From assembly GCF_964340395.1 (NCBI RefSeq), contig NC_135556.1:11189410-11249409 (forward strand): a DNA stretch of 60,000 nucleotides. Direction: 5' to 3'. The notes under the pieces are model-generated. The model saw only the letters and a list, made by a program, of their open reading frames with translations, was not told the origin of the DNA and did not search any database. Below are positions 40,201-55,000 of this stretch, piece after piece (within the stretch, counting starts at the first letter, position 1; each line of letters begins with the position of its first letter). This DNA is from Glandiceps talaboti. Lineage: Eukaryota > Hemichordata > Enteropneusta > Spengelidae. Position numbers and translations under genes: made by a program.

Positions 40201-43200
40201 ATCCTGGAAAATTCTATAAGCGAGCCATGTTTTCTCTGTGTAGCAAACATCCATGTTTCTTGTGTGGCTCACTGTCTAAACTCTATAAATGACGAATACG
40301 ATGTCTAAATTTCCATTTCCTTGCGTAGTATAAATGCTACAATTCGCTTGATTTAACCCGGAGCAATTTGATCCCATAGCACACCCATCCCTTCATACTG
40401 AGTTTCAGAGAAACTGATCAACCCCTGGAGGATACAGAACAGATTCCAGATTCATACATAAACAATACTACAACTTTAAATTCTTGACTTTTTTTTCATG
40501 AAATATTTTTCTTATCAGTTTGATGTCTGGTATTGAAGTCTGCTGGAAAGGTCAGTGTATAAGTTATCATGCTTGTGTGGGATTTAAAACACAATACTTC
40601 AAGAGAAACAATGGACACATGAGTGAACATTTCATTAAAGTTTTATCCAGCGTTCATGACCTATCCAGACAGGTATTTGAAGGTTGTTGTGCTGGAAGGG
40701 ACAATTATTGACCAGTGGAGTGGTAACTACCATCTCTCTGCCAAAGCCTACTTGAACCACCCAACTACACAAAAAGCAGCCTTGCTTGGTCAATGTTACA
40801 GACCTGTATTGTTACACATCACACATCCCCCTACACACAGTTAAATTTGACCTTAACTTGCCTGAATGTACCGACCACCTACTCATTTAAGACTGGAGGT
40901 ATGAGTGCGTAAAAATAGACAAAACCTACCAGACATGCAACCAGAATCAAAAGACAGCCAAGTCGTAGCAATGGCAGCAACATCACTATTTGGAAAAACG
41001 GAGTTAGACTTTGATCAAATCATGTGACCTACCCTGTAAACTTACTTATTAACTTAGGACTATTGTTAGCGTGACAGTTTAATCAATAAAAACCATACCA
41101 GGGGAATCTGTCCGCAAACACTTTGACCAAGAGAACTCTGTGTTTATATATACACACTATTCCAGCCCCCGAAACAACGACAAGTCTGGAGTGGAATGGA
41201 GCTTCATGATCAGATTACAATGCTTTGTCTTGCTACTTGTCTGCTAAACAACCAACATGACTTCTTGACTGCAGGACAAGAGAAAAAATGACCAATTTTG
41301 CACCGAACTACCTTAACTACTGTATATACAGTTTACCTTGGCAACTGTTAGGCAACGATAAACAGTACCTGCAATCTAGACTTTGTGGAGGCATGTTGGC
41401 AATGGCAGAGCATTATTCAAATTGAGTATACTTTGGGTAATACTTTAGTTACACTGTGGCAAAGCAGCAGCCATCTTTAAGTTTACACACTGAACAGAGA
41501 CTCCGTTTGTTTTCCTTCTTTCTTGGTTCAAACTATTTGATAATTCTACTCTTGAAACTACGAGCAAACAATTTATGTACTTGGTAGTCAGCAAAAAATG
41601 TAATTACAAAAAAAACATAAATCATTTTTTTTTTTTTTTTTTAGAAATTCTGCCTGGAAAAAAAATTGACACGGGTATGGCTAGAGGGTTTTGGTAAACA
41701 TCCAGAGAACTGTCGAACAATACTATTGAAATTCGTCAGCACAATGCTTCATAGAGTGTCAGGTATAGAGGTATTTCTTAATGGCAGTCCTGGTATACAT
41801 GTCAAACAACATGCAATTACAGGTCACCTAGCTTCAACAAAACCACCAGTTTACAGAAGTAAAACAAAATTGCTGCTTTTCAAGGCGAAAACAACTCACA
41901 TATTATAGTGCATACAAAGCAGTCACGATTACCAAACACGACACAAATGCTACTACAGAGTGATAATTTTTTTTTGGGTTTCATAATACTACACTGATTC
42001 AAAAATCATGATCTGTCATGGCTGTAAACAACATCCGTACATCATACAATTGTCATCGTTGGTATTTTGGAGCTTTTGTATCCTGAGCTTAAAAGTAAAG
42101 CTCCGTGAAATTGATACATTCTTTTATTTGCTGTAATCTGATTGGAAACAATACAACAATTAGTGTTTAGTTTAAGCTCATGAATATGCAAATATCAAAC
42201 ACAGTACAAGTGAGATGTCAAATGTAAAAATAATAACATTGAGGAAAGCTGTCTTTTTGTAAATGATAAATTCACACTCACACACAAGAGAATAGTCTGT
42301 ATGCCCTCTACGGTATCTCTATATTTACAGGTTCATTAATTTCAATATGTCAATGATCTCTCAATTATAACTTCCCATAATAGTACAATTCTGCAGTGCA
42401 TAAAAGTTCACAAGGCTCAATCTCTCTATACCTACATTATCAACCTGGTTTGTCCATGACTATAACAATGCAACAACAAAATTACCCTGCTGTGAAATAT
42501 TTGATCCGCCTAGTCTTCACTTTCTGCAATCTTTCCATTACTTTCTAACACATTTTTTTTTTCTACAATCACATCATTAACAATGAGTCAACTCAGACAG
42601 AAAGAAACGTTTGCTAGAAGGCAACCATTCTGCTAAAAATCACAAACAAATTCTTGTGTTTTTGTTCAACTCTCTTCAAATCCAGATAACTTTTGTCAGC
42701 TTTTTTGTTTTGGTTTTTTTATAGGTTCTCCATAGAGTGTGTAAATTTGAAACAAAAAAGACAGTGTTCTATTGTGAAAATTAAAGCGATTTATCATCTT
42801 TTCTCTAACATTGGGTGAACTGAACTGTTAAACAGGATGGCAGGGCTAACAGAAGTCAAAACACCAGCTGCACATATGAGAGTGACTTGGTCAATTATTT
42901 CTACAAATCGTTTTGGAGAGTTCTGATTCCGAACAATCCATGAAGCCCCAAGGAAGCGAAGAGAAGAAGATGATCACGATCGGGCTTACAACATATGCCA
43001 CAAAAGACAATTGTTTCAATAAAACAACACAGATTACGCTTTTGGCTCCATCATGTCGTAAGTGTGACATTTGTATCTTTACAGTGTATACATTCCATTT
43101 GGACACATAGAAACACAGATGATAATTCACCACATAATTGATATTTTAGTGTGTACGTGTACACACCGCACTGAAGACCTGATAAAACTGTCACTAGAAG

Positions 43201-46200
43201 TGCCTCCTTCATGTGACAAAAAAAATTTGTACCATTCACCATTATCATACTGTACAAGTAGAAAATAAATTACTAGATCAATGGATGAGGTCCTTGCTGT
43301 TTGTCGGAGTTTAAGAATGAGGGTCACACACTTCTTGGAGGGTCAGAAACTGCATCTTGGAGACTCTCTGTGATTGAAGGCGCACAGACAGTGGAAGTGG
43401 TGACCTCAGATCCGCCCCAGTTGGAGTAATTTGATCCCAACTATAAAATCACAGCAGGCAGTCTCTCCTATCAGTTGTCTTCATCTTGACCAATTGCTAG
43501 TGGTGACAGCACTGTCAGCTGCTACTAAATTTCAAATAAATCACCTCTGTCTTATCAAGACCGATTTGGAGTATATGATGGAGTATATTATCGGGACTTG
43601 AACAATTACCAGTTCATCATTTTCAACACCAAGGTGCAACATTGTCAGCCCAGAGACTTGCCTATCTGGTTTGACTACGTCATTCACTAGAGTTTACGTC
43701 ACAAAGATTGGCTCTATCAAGCAAGTATATTGAACCAGATAGCCACGTCTCTGGACCACAACTTCTATGTATTACAACATGTTTCAAACTTCTGTATCAA
43801 CAGGATATTTCATTCATTGTATCTCAGCTGTTTAATTTCAACAGGAAATCACGATACTTGAACATTCCTGAAGTGGTTATCAATTCTACCTTTGTGACCT
43901 GATATTTTCAACTCTGTCAAAAAAATGATGTACTCAAATTTCCAATAATAGAAAGAAAAAAAAATGTCAACGAGATGGAGAAACTCATCAAATGTCAATT
44001 GCCTTGCATTTCTCAAAAGCCCTGAACAAAACACTTCTGAAGGACTCTATTTGATCTTAGTATTTTACTTTTAGCAAATATTATAATACACTTACAATGG
44101 ACAATTTCTAAACGGGAGGTTAGTTTTTTATGTCGTTACATGATATGCAAATTTTGTATTGTTCACTACAGGCACGGTAACAATCAATTCATGAAAACTT
44201 TTCCAGAAGGAGTCAAGTTTTGGCCTTGCTACATATTTTTAATTGTGTGTACATGTACTAGTTAAGCACGGTCGACTTCTTTGTTGATTGATTATTGAAA
44301 AGAAACAAGAAGAAAAATTTTGTTGGGGAAACGAATAAAAGTTGAACGCAGTCACATGTTAATTAATACCATGCCTGATGGCTGACCCACCAAGGAACAC
44401 GTTGGTAGGCACTTTTGAGAAATCCTAGAGCCAAGCAAATATCTGAGACAGCACGCTGTTCACGATGGGTGTCAACTGTCTGTTTTAATTTCCCCCTGTT
44501 CTAATTTGTTACACATTGAATATACACCATGTAGACTACAAGTCCATATTGACTCACTGGATGCTTGGATTATTGAGTACAATTCCAGCAGCGTCTCTTG
44601 AAAATAATCACACATTATGAAGCGTATGGTATCCCCAAGGGCAAGGCTTCCAGTCTGTTCCTCATATTTTATGTATTTACCATTCTAACAATTTTAATAC
44701 AGATATACACAAGAAAAGCTCTCCCCCACTCGGGCCTGTCCCTAGTGAAATTAAACTTCAAGTTCAACTTCCCATTTTAAGCTTTCACTCAGTAGATTTT
44801 TTTCCCCAAAAGTTACTGAAGAGTGACATTATTTATATGTTTATGTCTGACTGTGTTATCGGATACATGGCTAAATTCTCATCTCTGTCATCCATACCAC
44901 TAACTCTCAGTAAAAGACAAAGTTTGGCTATTTCAAACTTGCATTAATGTTTTCTTTGCCGTAAAAAGAAAACAATTTTTTTTCCCTTTAAAATTCTTGA
45001 CAGGGATCTCTGTCATCCTTTCCATCACTTTAAAGAATTATATATTTGTTGTATCAAAACTCAATGACATATTTATTTTGCTGAACCATTGATCTTATTT
45101 CATTCTTTTCTTTTTTGGGTGCGGGTTTTTCTGACTAGATTTTTTTTTTTTTTTTTTTTTTTTGGGGGGGGGGATTTTTCTGACAAGATGGCAGGATACA
45201 TTACAAGGTCATCGCCACTTCTTGATAGGTCAAGTTTTTACTTGCAGCAAAGCCATTTGTTAATAGAGGTAGTATTTCACATTCCTCCACTGAACATTAA
45301 CAGTGATGACAGTAAACAAAGTGGCCAGTTATGTCTTCTTCAGAAACACGATTAATCTTTATGTTCACTCGTAAACAATTGATGCGCGATTCATAGCCAT
45401 GGATGAAAGTAGTGTAATAGACAATGTACTAAAAACAGTCAGTGTTGAATTAGGCAAAAGTACAGTAGTGAATTTGTAAACATCCGATGTTTGGTCAGTC
45501 TGTAGTTCAAGTAGAACAGAGGAAAGTATACACATGTACACTATATTTGTACAAGTGTACATATACAACAATTCATACAGTAACACTGTCTACTTTCTTA
45601 ATCATGTTTGATTATTTCAATGAACATTTCAATGACGTTACCTCGAGAGAACGTTTCATGGACTACCTCCGAAGACAGCTACTCTAAAATGAAATACAAC
45701 TCTCGTAAATTTTTTTAAGACCAAACAATTTGTTAAATTCGGTCTCTCCCGATTACAATAATAAACACCAAATTATGTGTAGGGGGAAAACATGCAAACA
45801 TCAATATAAACACTATAAGACATTGAGCACAGACATGTTGGAATAATATGTGAATATTGACAGTTTGTTTACTCTTACAACATTTGGTTTAACATCTTCA
45901 ACCTGTCGAAGACATAAATTTTGACAGTGTCAAGGTCTGGAATTGAACTTTCACGATGATTCTTTTCACACGTGGACAATAAATGTATATTACTGTATAG
46001 ACTTAAAATTTAGATCCCTCATCTCATGATCAAGTCTCTGAGGAACATTTGATATTTTCCCTTCAAATGTTTGACAAGAGTTGACACATTTTGTCGTCAT
46101 TCAATGAATTATGATGCCTGGGAGTACATCTCTGTATATCAACTTCAAAACATTTTAGATTATTCTGTTCTTTTAAGGAGAGATATTCAGTGTTAATGAA

Positions 46201-46202
46201 AT

Positions 46203-46237
<35 letters not shown>

Positions 46238-47163
46238 TAGGGGATGACCCAAGATCAAAATGATGAAAACTTGGTTTTCTTACAAGTCACCACACAGTAA
46301 GGGAGAAGGAAATGCCAAATTTTGGTCTATCGCAAGAAAGTGTTGTACATCGGTAACATGTCAAATTGTCTTAAGTTAGAAGGACCGTATGGACTAGAAT
46401 TATTTTCAACAAAACTATGAGATTCCAAACACACTCTTTGCAGCAAGTTTTACATGTAAAGTCCTATTCTAACTTCAACTTCAAGGAATTAATTTTTCAC
46501 CCAAACTAGAAATAGGGTTGTTTAACTAGATTTTTTGACATTTTTTATTTTACTATTTCAGGAGAGTGCATTTTGATGAAAACACACTTCTGTAGCTCAC
46601 AATCACTACTAGAAAACAGTGGAAATACAACATACTCTATAACCCAAAATTTGAACAATAGATTCATGAACTTTGCCTTTTTCACCCTTGTTTATCTCTA
46701 GCATTTGATGGATCAATGTTGTGTGTTCCCACTTCATAAATGGTCATGGGTGGGTTACATGTTCAAAGTCTCTGCCTCTAACTGATATTTGATAAACTTG
46801 ACACATACTTCATAAAATTGATAAATAGGTTTTGTATAAACATGAGGTACTTGAAATCCTAGCAGGCAGTTATCAATGTTTGCTGTTGTGTCTGCTAATG
46901 TTGTGCTATCTTCAAATTTAATGAACTTGACTGAATTATCATGAAGGTGTATCCTATTCCGATCCCTCCATCAATTTTTATACCCAGTAAACTGGAGATG
47001 AAGTCAACTTGGTGGATCTGTGACTCAGCTCTCTGTATGGAGAACCGTATGTTTAGTAGAGCCATACAAAATGTGGATCCAGCATGCACACAGGCTACAG
47101 CTGAAGTGATTATTCCAAAATTTTGTTGTCCTGTAACTCATACCTTTAGCTTCTACCTAACTC

Positions 47164-47215
<52 letters not shown>

Positions 47216-50200
47216 GACAGACAGACAGACAAACAGACAGTATCCTACGACTCTACTAGGCACTAAGTTTGCTTAGTATAATATGCTCTCAAATGTACTC
47301 CTCACAGAAGAGGCCTTGTGGCTAAAAATGGACATGGTTCCAGGCTAGCTCAAAGCTAGACAACAAACTGAATTTAATACTCCATTTTGGCGCACCCTCC
47401 CTAGCCAATATACACCCCTAAAAGAAACTACCCACCCAGAATGAGTGTATAGTGATTGTAAACCAGTCGGCTGGGACTCCAATACAAACAATTCCTTCAG
47501 ACACAGGCAAACAAGTTCAAGGCTAGGCAGCAGAGATTGAGAGGACGGAAAGCCCTCAAACAAATATACAGTCTCTATTAAGTAAGCAAATGGGTTTATT
47601 GAAGTTTTCAAACTTTGCTGTAATTGAGACAAACCACCACAGGTGGATTCTGCTTTTCACTTTAATGCCATGTTATATTCCTTACAACTGGAAGGGTCGA
47701 AGGGTCAAAGTGTAAATCTGGGGTCACGAATGAGGAGACAGACAGTCTATGACTTCACTGTATACTGTACCGTGCCCTGTACTGCCAAACATACTTGTAA
47801 GTTGTATTTATATAAATAATTCAATTTGACCGAAGGTCAACAATTTTGATACAGGTGAGACATTTTACAAGAACAATTAAAGTCCTGAAACTTCGACTCA
47901 AGTACCAACTCCCTGTCAAATGTTACACGTTTATGAGAGTTTAAAGACTGTCAAATTTAGATGTCGATAAATTTTAATTGTAGCCATGAGTCATTTCCTA
48001 GCTATTTCATGGATTATTTTTTGATTTTCAAACGATCAAATTCAGAGTTAAAGTTAATTTCCCTCAATTCACACATAGTAATGGATGAATGAAATATTTT
48101 GTGGACAATAAAACTGAACTTTCGAGGTCAAATTCTAAAATGTCTATTCCACCCAATATTTCTGGATTTGAATTTTTTTTTACCTTAGCCAAGTACACAT
48201 GTATGAATACTTGATGTACAATGTATTGGAGAGATATACTTGAATATTTTGTCAAGGCATTGTGCATATCCATAGATAGCCTTTCTATTTGCTGGAGCTT
48301 TGACTCCACTAGATGAGAACATGGAGGTGGGAAGGCCCCTGATAAGAAGGAGTGTAGTGGAGACACAGATCCAGCAACATTACACAGGCTAATCTTTAGA
48401 AATATCATCCCCTAATACGTCCCACTTAATACTGACAACTCAGTGCATGGTACTGGTAAACACCGTGAAACCATGTAACTGCTACAGATATCACTGCATA
48501 CATTGCAAAATTTCACACAAAAACAAAAATTTTGAATTTTGAGTTTACTTAGTCTTGTTTGAATTAAGTAAGGTAGAACTCACTCTATCTGTTTAATGAT
48601 TTGATCTGAGTCAATCACACAATTTCAAATGAACCCGAAATTTTTTAAAATTTGACTTAACTGATAGTCTGAGCTGCACTCTATACCATTTTGAGTGGCT
48701 GTATACTATTAGGTTAGGTAGAACTCACCCAGCTGTTTATTGATTTGACCTGACTAGTGAGTGAATAATCCAACAATTTCAAACAAGCATAAAAAAGTTT
48801 AGAAATTGAGTTCACTGATAGTCTTTGGCTGTGTAACTTGTAAGCTTTTTAAGCAGACCTCATTCATCTGTTTACTAATAATGGTCTGATTCTGAATAAT
48901 TAAACAATTTAAAAAAAACTAAAAAGTTAAATTTGAGTTTGCTGACAGTGTTGGCAATGTTACATGTAGATATACTTCCATGCATAGTCCCTCTATAGAT
49001 AGAATGACTGTGTTTCATGGTATGACCAAAATCGCTCATCTGTGCGGTGATTTGAACTCTCCTGAAACATTCTGTATGCAAATTAAAAGAGATCTAAAGA
49101 CAAAAGATGCTTTGATAGTTGGGGATATGTGATAAATTCTTCCTAACAGACAAGGTGAGCTTGTCATCAGCTTCTTAATCCCTCTTACAATTGACTTCAA
49201 TATGTTAATGAATCTCCCTATTATGCTCTTTCGAGAATTGACTTGTTCTTCACATATCATTTGGTGTACTTTGGGTTAGATAGCGTTTATCATCGCAAGT
49301 AGAGGGAGGGGATTCCTTTACAAGTTTTTTTGGCCTATGCATGTCATGTCACTCCTCAAGATAAAGGCTACAACTTTTTGAGTTTATGCACGTAGCCACT
49401 TGATCGTTGAAAGTACACAGACGTACTCCAGTTATCAAACTAGTCACACAGATCATGAAAAGATGATGGGTGTGGAGAGCACATCACCTTAGGACACCTT
49501 CCCCCACTTAAAGATAGTAGAAGTAAAACTATGAAATAACGTGAATATATTTTTGGTGAAAATGCTAGTTATTCTACTGGGTGCGTCAGTGTCGTAGTTA
49601 CATTTGGTTCAGTAGTAAATCATAGGATTGAATCTTTTACTTTTTCAAAAGAAAGAAGTTTGACTGAATTGATTTGTATTTGATTGTATTTGGTTGGCCT
49701 TCTTGCTGAGGAAGCACCTTCACCTAAATTTTATTTTTATTGGCAAATAGTCACAAATTCAAATAATGGAAATATATTCCCAATGAATGATTCTAAGGTA
49801 TCTCACTTTCTGTGGAATGTATTTTCTTGTGATAGGGATTTTCACTGTACTAAACATTGTCATTACACATCAGGTACAATGGCTGCCAGCTTTACAATGA
49901 TTTGGACAGTGTCTAAATTAAGTTACCAAGGGCAGTGACTATAGAATGTTTTATTCTCCAATAGTTCACCTCCTGGTGATTTGCTTGTAAGGAACTGAAT
50001 GTCCGTGATGTGATGTTCTCTTCATATGTCACACGAACTATTCTAAGTCAACAAAAGATGCCATGATTGACAACACCATACCCTGTTATACACAGCCCAG
50101 TTTTTTTTGTCTTGATTTTTATTTCATATGCACACTGCTTTTCATGGTGGTTGTCCATGCGTTATTGTTTCATGCCATTGTGTGATGTCTGAATACATGT

Positions 50201-51968
50201 ACTTCATGAGAAGTGTTAAAGCTATGCAGTGTTCACAACAAGCTACCTCACATCTGCCCACAGTATCCAGCCATACGGACATTGTTCTCTACGAAAGCCC
50301 CCTTTACTTCTTGTCATATTCTGAACTAGTACTACAATAAAACATTTCTTTTTAGTTTGTCATTTTTTTAAACTGAGGCTGCCATGTTGGTGGCTCGATC
50401 CTCTGGTTCCCTTGTTTTGCAACAATGACCTGCACTCACTGACTGAAGGGGGCATAAAAACACTTAAATTTTTCAAAGACAGGGAGAGACTTTTGACCTG
50501 AATAGCTTGGTAACTGGATAGTTTAGAAATCAACAAAAGGCTGCATTTTTCACTTCTGTGCTGGCAGTTAAACTAAATCAAAACTTCAAATTTGGGCGAG
50601 AGAAAGCGAAGTAGAATTCTTCGTCCGTGTTATACACTCGCAAATCTTGAAAGATATACTGCTAATTTACAACAGGACACTACAGTGTTGTCAAGATTTT
50701 TAGTGGTGTAATTTCAAAATGTACTCTAAAAATGGAGAAAATTGAATATTTGTTGTCCCTATCCATATCTTAGTGACACTCAATGTGTGAAAGCACTTTG
50801 AATTTTTACCAGTCTCAAATTGTTTCATGTCAATGTTAGTCATTCTGACGAGTTGCAGCCAGAGTGGACTACGTGTGGTATGGCCTAGCAGAGGTGGAGG
50901 GTGACAGGTAAACCAAGTTAGATGTATTGGGTTCAGTCCTTTTTGGTGAATGTCTATGCATGGCTGGTAGAGGACAATACCGACAAATTCCATTCTCCCT
51001 GACCAACAAGAAACACAATGACAATACACTATGAATCTATACCCCAATCAATATTCTAATTGGAAGCGACATACACAACAACATTTCAACTGCCGCAGAT
51101 ATGTCATTTGCATCAAGCTAATTTGTTCAAATCAAAAAAGCAACAGTAAGATTTTCCACCTCTTACCAAAGTAAACTACACGAATATAACAACAACGCAT
51201 CTCCAACTAATATATTTGAGATCACACTTGGTTGTGTACACTCTTCGTACAACACTAAATTATTTACAAGTATATACATGTACTACTTGTCGTTCTGTTT
51301 AGTATGTTTGCTATGTTTTTTTGCATTGGATACACTTTCAATGTTATCTGGTGGACTCTGTATCGATAACCCACATTCTAAGTTCATACATTTTGAGCCT
51401 CTTGGCGCTTGGAGTACCGAATCACCCAAACAGATGTCATGGCACATACTTTTAGACTGGTCTACGTGCTAACCTACATTCTTCAAGACAACCATTCTCA
51501 CAAATAAAATCACTTTCTTTGTGCAAGGTGTGAAGAAAAAATATAGGCTATGGTCTACACAACTTATCGTACCATGTATTTTAAACGCTGTTGAATTAAA
51601 CAACCCATAAAGCACATTATCACACAACACTTTCAAATTATAGAGTCATTACTAACTGCTGTTATAATGGATTCCGGTACACATACATAAAATGACTTCT
51701 TTTTAGAGTTCACTTTCAAGAAACAGCATTCAGTTGACATAATTTCTTCTGTTTTTTTGCTCTTTTTTTTTAAATTTTCGTTTGATCCATTCTAAACAAT
51801 ACTTCTAGACAGCAGCCTGAGGCTTGATATAATTACATGTTTAATTTTTCTTGAATGAAAAGATGTGTGCCACTATGGCTAGTTTCTCTGCACGTACAAC
51901 ATGTACGCCTTCGTATAACTGTGGCAAGTACTATCACGAGGAACACGGATTCTACAAAAAAGCGATAT

Positions 51969-52044
<76 letters not shown>

Positions 52045-55000
52045 CAGTAACCATTTTTTACTCTTTATGAAAACGGTGTGACTTTCAAAATCATTTTCTG
52101 CCTTTTTATGTTTTCCAAAAATCAAATATTATTTCCATATTATATCTATACATTTTGTATGGTGTACAATTTCTTTGAACGCGTGAGAAACAGTTTCTTT
52201 TTTTAGCAGTGCTCAGCCTCAGTTCTGATACAATCCTCTGTTCTAGGAATTTCAAACTGCACAGAGTTTTATTCAATTTTGAGATGCCTGTACCTGTTAC
52301 ATGAATACCATTGCCAGTGTTGTCTTTTCGAGATCTATTAAAATTCTATATTTGTGGGGTTTTTTTTTCCTTTCCATCTTTTTAGCCTATGGGATGTATT
52401 GAGTGTTGTTGTGTTCTTTTCATCCCGAAAGAAGTTTAATAACAATAAAATCGTTACATGTATTGATGAAGATATTTGATACTGTTAAAGTTTACATTTA
52501 TAAGTTTACAAATTTCCATTCACTATAACATGGCTATACTTTGTTTTAAAAAAGCCACCTTTGTTCATTGTTACTGAGGAAGATGTCATGATACTGTTAG
52601 AATATATATGTATGTCTGTTAGAGGTTGTCCCAGCAATTCAAAATCATTTGTTTATTTTTCAATATTACTGATAAAGGTATTTATAATGTTTTTGATACT
52701 GTCTGAGAGCATAAGTTAGCATGTTTGTATTGACTATAACATGCCTGTATCAGTTGGCTGGGGTGTACACAAAGGAATGTTGGTCTGCAAATAAACCTTA
52801 CATACCACTGTGGAAAAGAACTGTTAGTACATACAGCTCACTGAATGCACAATGTCTGCATGTCAAATTCACCTAGATGCTCTTATGATTGTGTGATGTG
52901 TATGCCATCCTTTCTGAGAATAGAAATCCTTAATGGATGACCCCCCAATCCGGTGTTTACTATGTCACAGCTTAACTGGACACATGGGCATTCTTATATA
53001 CAGAGTTCGCCAGCTCATCTTTGGAATTCATAAAAACAACTAACCTGTGTCCTTGTTGTCTGAGGTGTAGAAGCACCCAAATCCACGGCATACACATCCA
53101 CTGTGAAGTCTGTGTATCCAGCTTCTCTATCAAGTTCATTTCCAACGGTTATTGCTCCGGAATCTTTATCGATGATAAATTTTCTGCCATGTTCAAAGTT
53201 TCCTGTTTTTATTGCCGTGATGTAATATTCAATTTGGGCTTGGGTATTACCAGGATAGCTTGCACTCACAGCGATGACATTTCTGCCAATTGGTTCATTT
53301 TCAAACACACTTGCTGTATACCTGAATTTGGTGAAAGGAGCTCCAGTACTGCTGGCACTAGTAACAATAACAGTAAGTTGAAACGAGCTGGATTTGGGTG
53401 TTTTTCCATTATCAGTTGCTGTAACAGTCAGGGTATATGTCCGTGGAGGGGAATTTAGACGTCTGCTGACAGTTATTATACCACTTGTGCTGATGACAAA
53501 AAGACCATTGTAGTCTGTTGATAAGGAATAGATGACTTCTCCATTTCTTTCTGCATCAGGATCCACTGCTGTTACCATGGTAACAACACCGCCAGGATTG
53601 GTTGACTCAGAGATAGTAGCTGAATTTTGTGATATAAACACTGGTGCGTTATCGTTCACATCTTTGACAATTATTGTGACTATTTTTGTTGCTGATTTTC
53701 TTGATGTTACTGGAATAGCCTGATCGGTTGCCATGACAGTGATTTCAAACACACCGTTTGGAAGATACTCCCTATCAATATCAGCTGCTGTGAAGATTTC
53801 ACCACTAGCAGAATCAATAGTGAAGTGTTCACCTGGTGGACTCTGATTAGCAATAGAATAAGCAAGTTGGCCGTTTACTCCAGAATCGGTATCCGTTGCA
53901 GTGACAGTTACGAGCTTAGTACCAAATCCAATGCCTTCAGTGACTTGATGTACGATAGCATTTGAACGAAACACAGGTTCGTTATCATTTGTGTCTCTGA
54001 CATGAATTTCAAATCCTATCGTATCAGTTAGCGGTGACTTTCCGTTATCACGTGCTGTAATACTGAGCTCATAGTAATTTTTACTTTCGTAATCGAGTGA
54101 CTTAGCAAGGTATAAATTTCCTGAATCTTGGTCGATATGGAAAGTTTCCAGGAGGTTGCCAGCTGATATTGTGTACGTAATGAGTGCATTTTGACCCAAG
54201 TCTTCATCCGATGCACTGACTGTAGTAATAAATTCACCAATTTGGGAACTTTCAGCAACGTCTACAGATCTCGCTGACTGAGCAAAGACTGGTGCATTAT
54301 CATTTTCATCCAGTACAGTGATAATAATTTGTGTAGACGTACTCCGTACATCTGGTATACCTTTATCTTCAGCATTTACAGTCAATGTATACTCGGTAAT
54401 AATTTCTCTGTCTATTGCTCCATTCAAGGTGATCTGACCAGTCACGGCACTGATGTGAAATTTGTTGTCATCGTTTCCACTTGTGATTGTATACGTAATT
54501 TCAGCATTCGTACCACTGTCGTCATCATAAGCTACAGCATGAACGACGGGCGTGTTAATCATAGCAGTTTCAGAAATTGATGCTGTGTACAGTGATGACA
54601 CAAACTGTGGAGAATTATCGTTTATATCAGTGATGTAGATATATATTACGGCTTCATCTTCAAGTTGAATATTACCATTATCATGAACAACAGCATTCAA
54701 TTCAAACATCGTGCTTATCCCATTTCGTATCAACTCTTCACGGTCGAATGTACGAGTGCTACTAACCTCCCCGTTTAGGGCATTGATCGTGAAGTCTGAC
54801 TGAACTGTAGACAGGGAGAACCTAAGCTCTGAATTAGTACCTTGATCTTGATCACTGGCAATGATTTTCCCAACATATGAACTGGATGGTAACTCTTCCT
54901 GAAGATAGAAATAGTATGTCTGATTTGTAAACAATGGCCTGTTATCGTTCGCATCCTGTACGTTCACAACAACCTGAGCTGATGAGCTGCGCTGTGGAAC

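Larger units (their letters stand above)
17942..53044 (-). other. Intron 1, 35.1 kb
   Basis: Donor GTTAGT at 53044 and acceptor TTTTGCAG ending at 17942, phase 0. It makes up well over half of the window. I read both strands and found no ORF with recognisable domains, no tRNA-like cloverleaf and no transposon protein. It holds the arrays and small elements listed separately, AT-rich unique sequence, and homopolymer runs: poly-C 23735-23749, poly-T followed by poly-G about 45140-45174, and poly-T about 46208-46236. A long intron right after the signal-peptide exon is a usual place for enhancers, but none can be named. Confidence 0.85.

Noticed and set aside
46941-47276. ORF with a poly-Gln tail
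   Set aside because: The Gln run is the (CAA)n microsatellite and the upstream part has no recognisable similarity.
51855-52070. ORFs of alternating Ile-Tyr
   Set aside because: Translation of the (AT)n microsatellite.
17942-53044. Possible nested gene or endogenous viral/retroelement coding sequence in intron 1
   Set aside because: All ORFs are under about 145 codons and show no reverse transcriptase, integrase, transposase, capsid or other recognisable motif.
53015-53044. Extension of exon 1 through the ORF end (VSCFYEFQR)
   Set aside because: The AG|GTTAGT donor precedes it, and the EC16 sequence continues correctly only in exon 2.
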